Part shown: piece after piece, positions 61,981 to 64,000 of the stretch
How positions within the stretch are numbered: position 1 is the first letter of the stretch
Layout: each line of letters opens with the position of its first letter
NCBI GenBank assembly: GCA_004154925.1
Contig: QJNS01000047.1
Location: 248,001-312,000, forward strand
Source of the DNA: Monosporascus cannonballus
Lineage: Eukaryota > Ascomycota > Sordariomycetes > Xylariales
Length of the DNA stretch: 64,000 nt
Direction of reading: 5' to 3'
Made by a program: the position numbers and the translations under genes
Notes under the pieces: generated by a model
What the model was told of the DNA's origin: nothing
Seen by the model: only the letters and a program-made list of their open reading frames with translations
Database searches by the model: none

Positions 61981-64000
61981 CGATTTCTCTTTTTCTAAAA
62001 CTTTTGCCCTTAAGATTTTTTCCCTAGTAAATTTCTTTTTCTTTAATTATATCTGGTTGTGTTTCTAATCATCGCTTTAGTAAAACCGAATAATATTACG
62101 CCTTAGCTAACCTGATGAAAATAAAAGATTTCGAAATTATGTTATATGCTTTCGGTTCTTTTTTAAAAAAAACTCTTAATTATTATATAATCAAAGAGGT
62201 TTCTTTCCAAAAGAAATATATACGTCGTAATCTGTTATATAATAGAATAAATATCCTTATTTCTATGTTTAATTACTATATCGCAGATGTTTATTATTTA
62301 AACTAATTAGCTCTAGAAAATGTTGTATTCGATTTTGTACCCGTCTATTTTATATTCGTTGTTAACCGCAACAGTATTAAGCATAAGGTGTCAAATATGT
62401 TCATTGCATTTTTTAATATTTGGACGAATTCGATAATTTTAAATACTATGAAACAAAAACGGTACTATAGGTTTAAGATTTTAGAGATATAAACAATATT
62501 AATTGGAATTTTATTATTTCATAAGCGCCGACTCTGTAAAATATTATCTACAACGTAATTTCTATTTCTTTATTATTAATATTTTTTCAGCAAAAGTCAA
62601 GTATTTTTAGAATTTGAAAAGCTTTTTTATATATTAAAAATTTCATATACTTTATATGTAATTTCGATTTTTGTTTTTAGAGTTTTTTATTTTGTATAAA
62701 CTTTAATAATATCCGTTATTAATTATAATAACGATATATAACAAATAAAATGGAATTTAAATGTTGATAAAAACTTTAAATAATAATTATTTTTCTAAGA
62801 TATTTCGTGGTAAATTTATATACGTTAATATATGTAAATTTAAATACTTGTTAAGTCTTTCTATTAAATAGTTCTAGTAATAAAGTAAATTGTTTTCTCT
62901 TTCTCGAAAATTAATTGTTTGCTTTATTCTAATTTAAATATTGATTTATTCAATTACATGCGAATATAAATTCTATTATTACTTTTTTAATATAATTACT
63001 TAAGTTATCGCGACGATATTATTAAATAGAAATTTGTAACGTAAAAGGATTAACGAGCTTAATTTATTAATAAATTTAAATCGTACGAGTTTATATTAAT
63101 AAAAATGTTGCAAGATTTTAATAATAAATATCATAATTAATTACGTTTTATAATATTCAAAAGATTTTAAGTAAGGAAATATTATTATACGTTATTACTA
63201 TTTAATTGTAGAAATAAATATTTATATATTATCAGATATAGTCTATATTAAGCTTAGTTTTAAAGGTTTTACGTTTAATCCTGTCGAGCTATTATGTAAC
63301 TTGAATTATTTAATTCGTAAATCTCTATTACGACTATTTTTTTTAAAGCGGTAACTCTTTAGATCGTAATAATAATAGGATTATAACATTCAATTTGGCT
63401 TTAATTTGAATAATATTAATAATTGTGCTTTTTTATTTAAAATTAGTTATCACAGCAAATTCAAATCACGGAATACTATATTGAGTTAAATTATATTATT
63501 ATATAAATAAAATGCTGAACTTTCTTCATATTTTCTGTTTGTATTTAATAGTTATAATTAAAATTCTAAAAGTTTATTACAGTTTAACAGCCGTAAACTT
63601 TCGGATTTTTATTTCCGTTATTTCAATTGTCTTTTTATCTTTACGGTTTAATATTTTTAAGATTTCCTAGACTATATATATTTTAAAAGTTTTATTAAGA
63701 TTTGAGCAAATTTTAATTAATTCCGATTAAGTAATTTTTAAATCTTTTTCTTTTGAGTTTTATAAATTTTAATGTCTTAATATTTTATTAATTATTTATA
63801 GCTCAATATACAGTAACCTGAAGTATTTTCTGTTTATAATTTTATATTGATATTTAAAATTATAGATTTATTATACAAAAGTTTATTATTAATAATTTGA
63901 ATTTCTTAATAAATTTTATAGTATATTTTTCTCTTTATTTATTTGCTCAATTAATACAACATTAATAAATATTAAAGGTTAATTGTTTAAATTTAGTTAT
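61981..64000 (-). mobile_element. minus-strand Gypsy element, 3' part, running off the window
   Basis: The sequence just inside the LTR (TTTTGCCCTTAAGATTTTTT) matches the same place in the element at 29726 (CTTGCCTTTAAGATTTTTT). It therefore holds the 3' end of an internal region in the same orientation. Heavily AT-shifted, with no usable frame. The 5' part and second LTR lie beyond 64000. Confidence 0.65.

Noticed and set aside
61791..62306. Two plus-strand frames of 78 and 63 codons
   Set aside because: They lie antisense across the end of the minus-strand LTR and the adjacent Gypsy interior; residue content (Ile, Tyr, Leu, Asn, Phe) is what AT-rich DNA gives by chance.

Overview
The window looks like a chromosome segment of a filamentous ascomycete (Pezizomycotina) with a two-compartment genome. 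Two stretches of balanced base composition carry genes with short GT-AG introns (about 1-5030 and 24200-28480). The rest is extremely AT-rich DNA made of nested transposon relics. These show repeat-induced point mutation (RIP): C-to-T and G-to-A changes that turn Trp and Gln codons into stops and Cys codons into Tyr. The species cannot be named from the sequence.

Genes. On the minus strand, 319-4522 encodes a three-exon NRPS-like protein with an N-terminal condensation-like remnant, an adenylation domain, a carrier domain and a thioester reductase domain. About 20 kb away lies a divergent pair: a class V aminotransferase/cysteine-desulfurase-like PLP enzyme (24408-25836, minus, three exons) and an isopenicillin N synthase-like 2-oxoglutarate/Fe(II) oxygenase (26416-27556, plus, three exons). 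All three keep their key motifs. A 38-bp block built from a 25-bp tandem repeat lies about 210-300 bp upstream of the ATG of both the NRPS-like gene and the oxygenase, in the same orientation relative to each gene, with one mismatch between the two loci. I read the three genes as one small, co-regulated biosynthetic cluster physically split by transposons. A plausible order is activation of an amino acid, reductive release as an aldehyde, PLP-dependent chemistry on that aldehyde, then oxidation. The last 33 codons of another plus-strand gene lie at the left edge.

Repeats. Between the two halves of the cluster are a solo LTR with a perfect target duplication (5256-5616), degraded Gypsy relics (about 6280-17573), and a second copy of the same LTR split by a complete Copia element (17800-23276, duplication GAAAT). 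Right of the genes come a full minus-strand Gypsy element (29339-36110, TATTT), a full plus-strand Gypsy element (36340-43197, TTTTA) and two very short solo LTRs (45211-45364, 45612-45736). Then follow a degraded STAND/NLR N-terminal gene fragment (52923-53350) and a three-level nest: a minus-strand Gypsy LTR holding a plus-strand Gypsy element (53570-61684, AGAAA), whose 5' LTR holds a Fot1/Pot2-like DNA transposon (53866-55734, TA). The outer element runs off the right end. No tRNA, rRNA or CRISPR array was seen.
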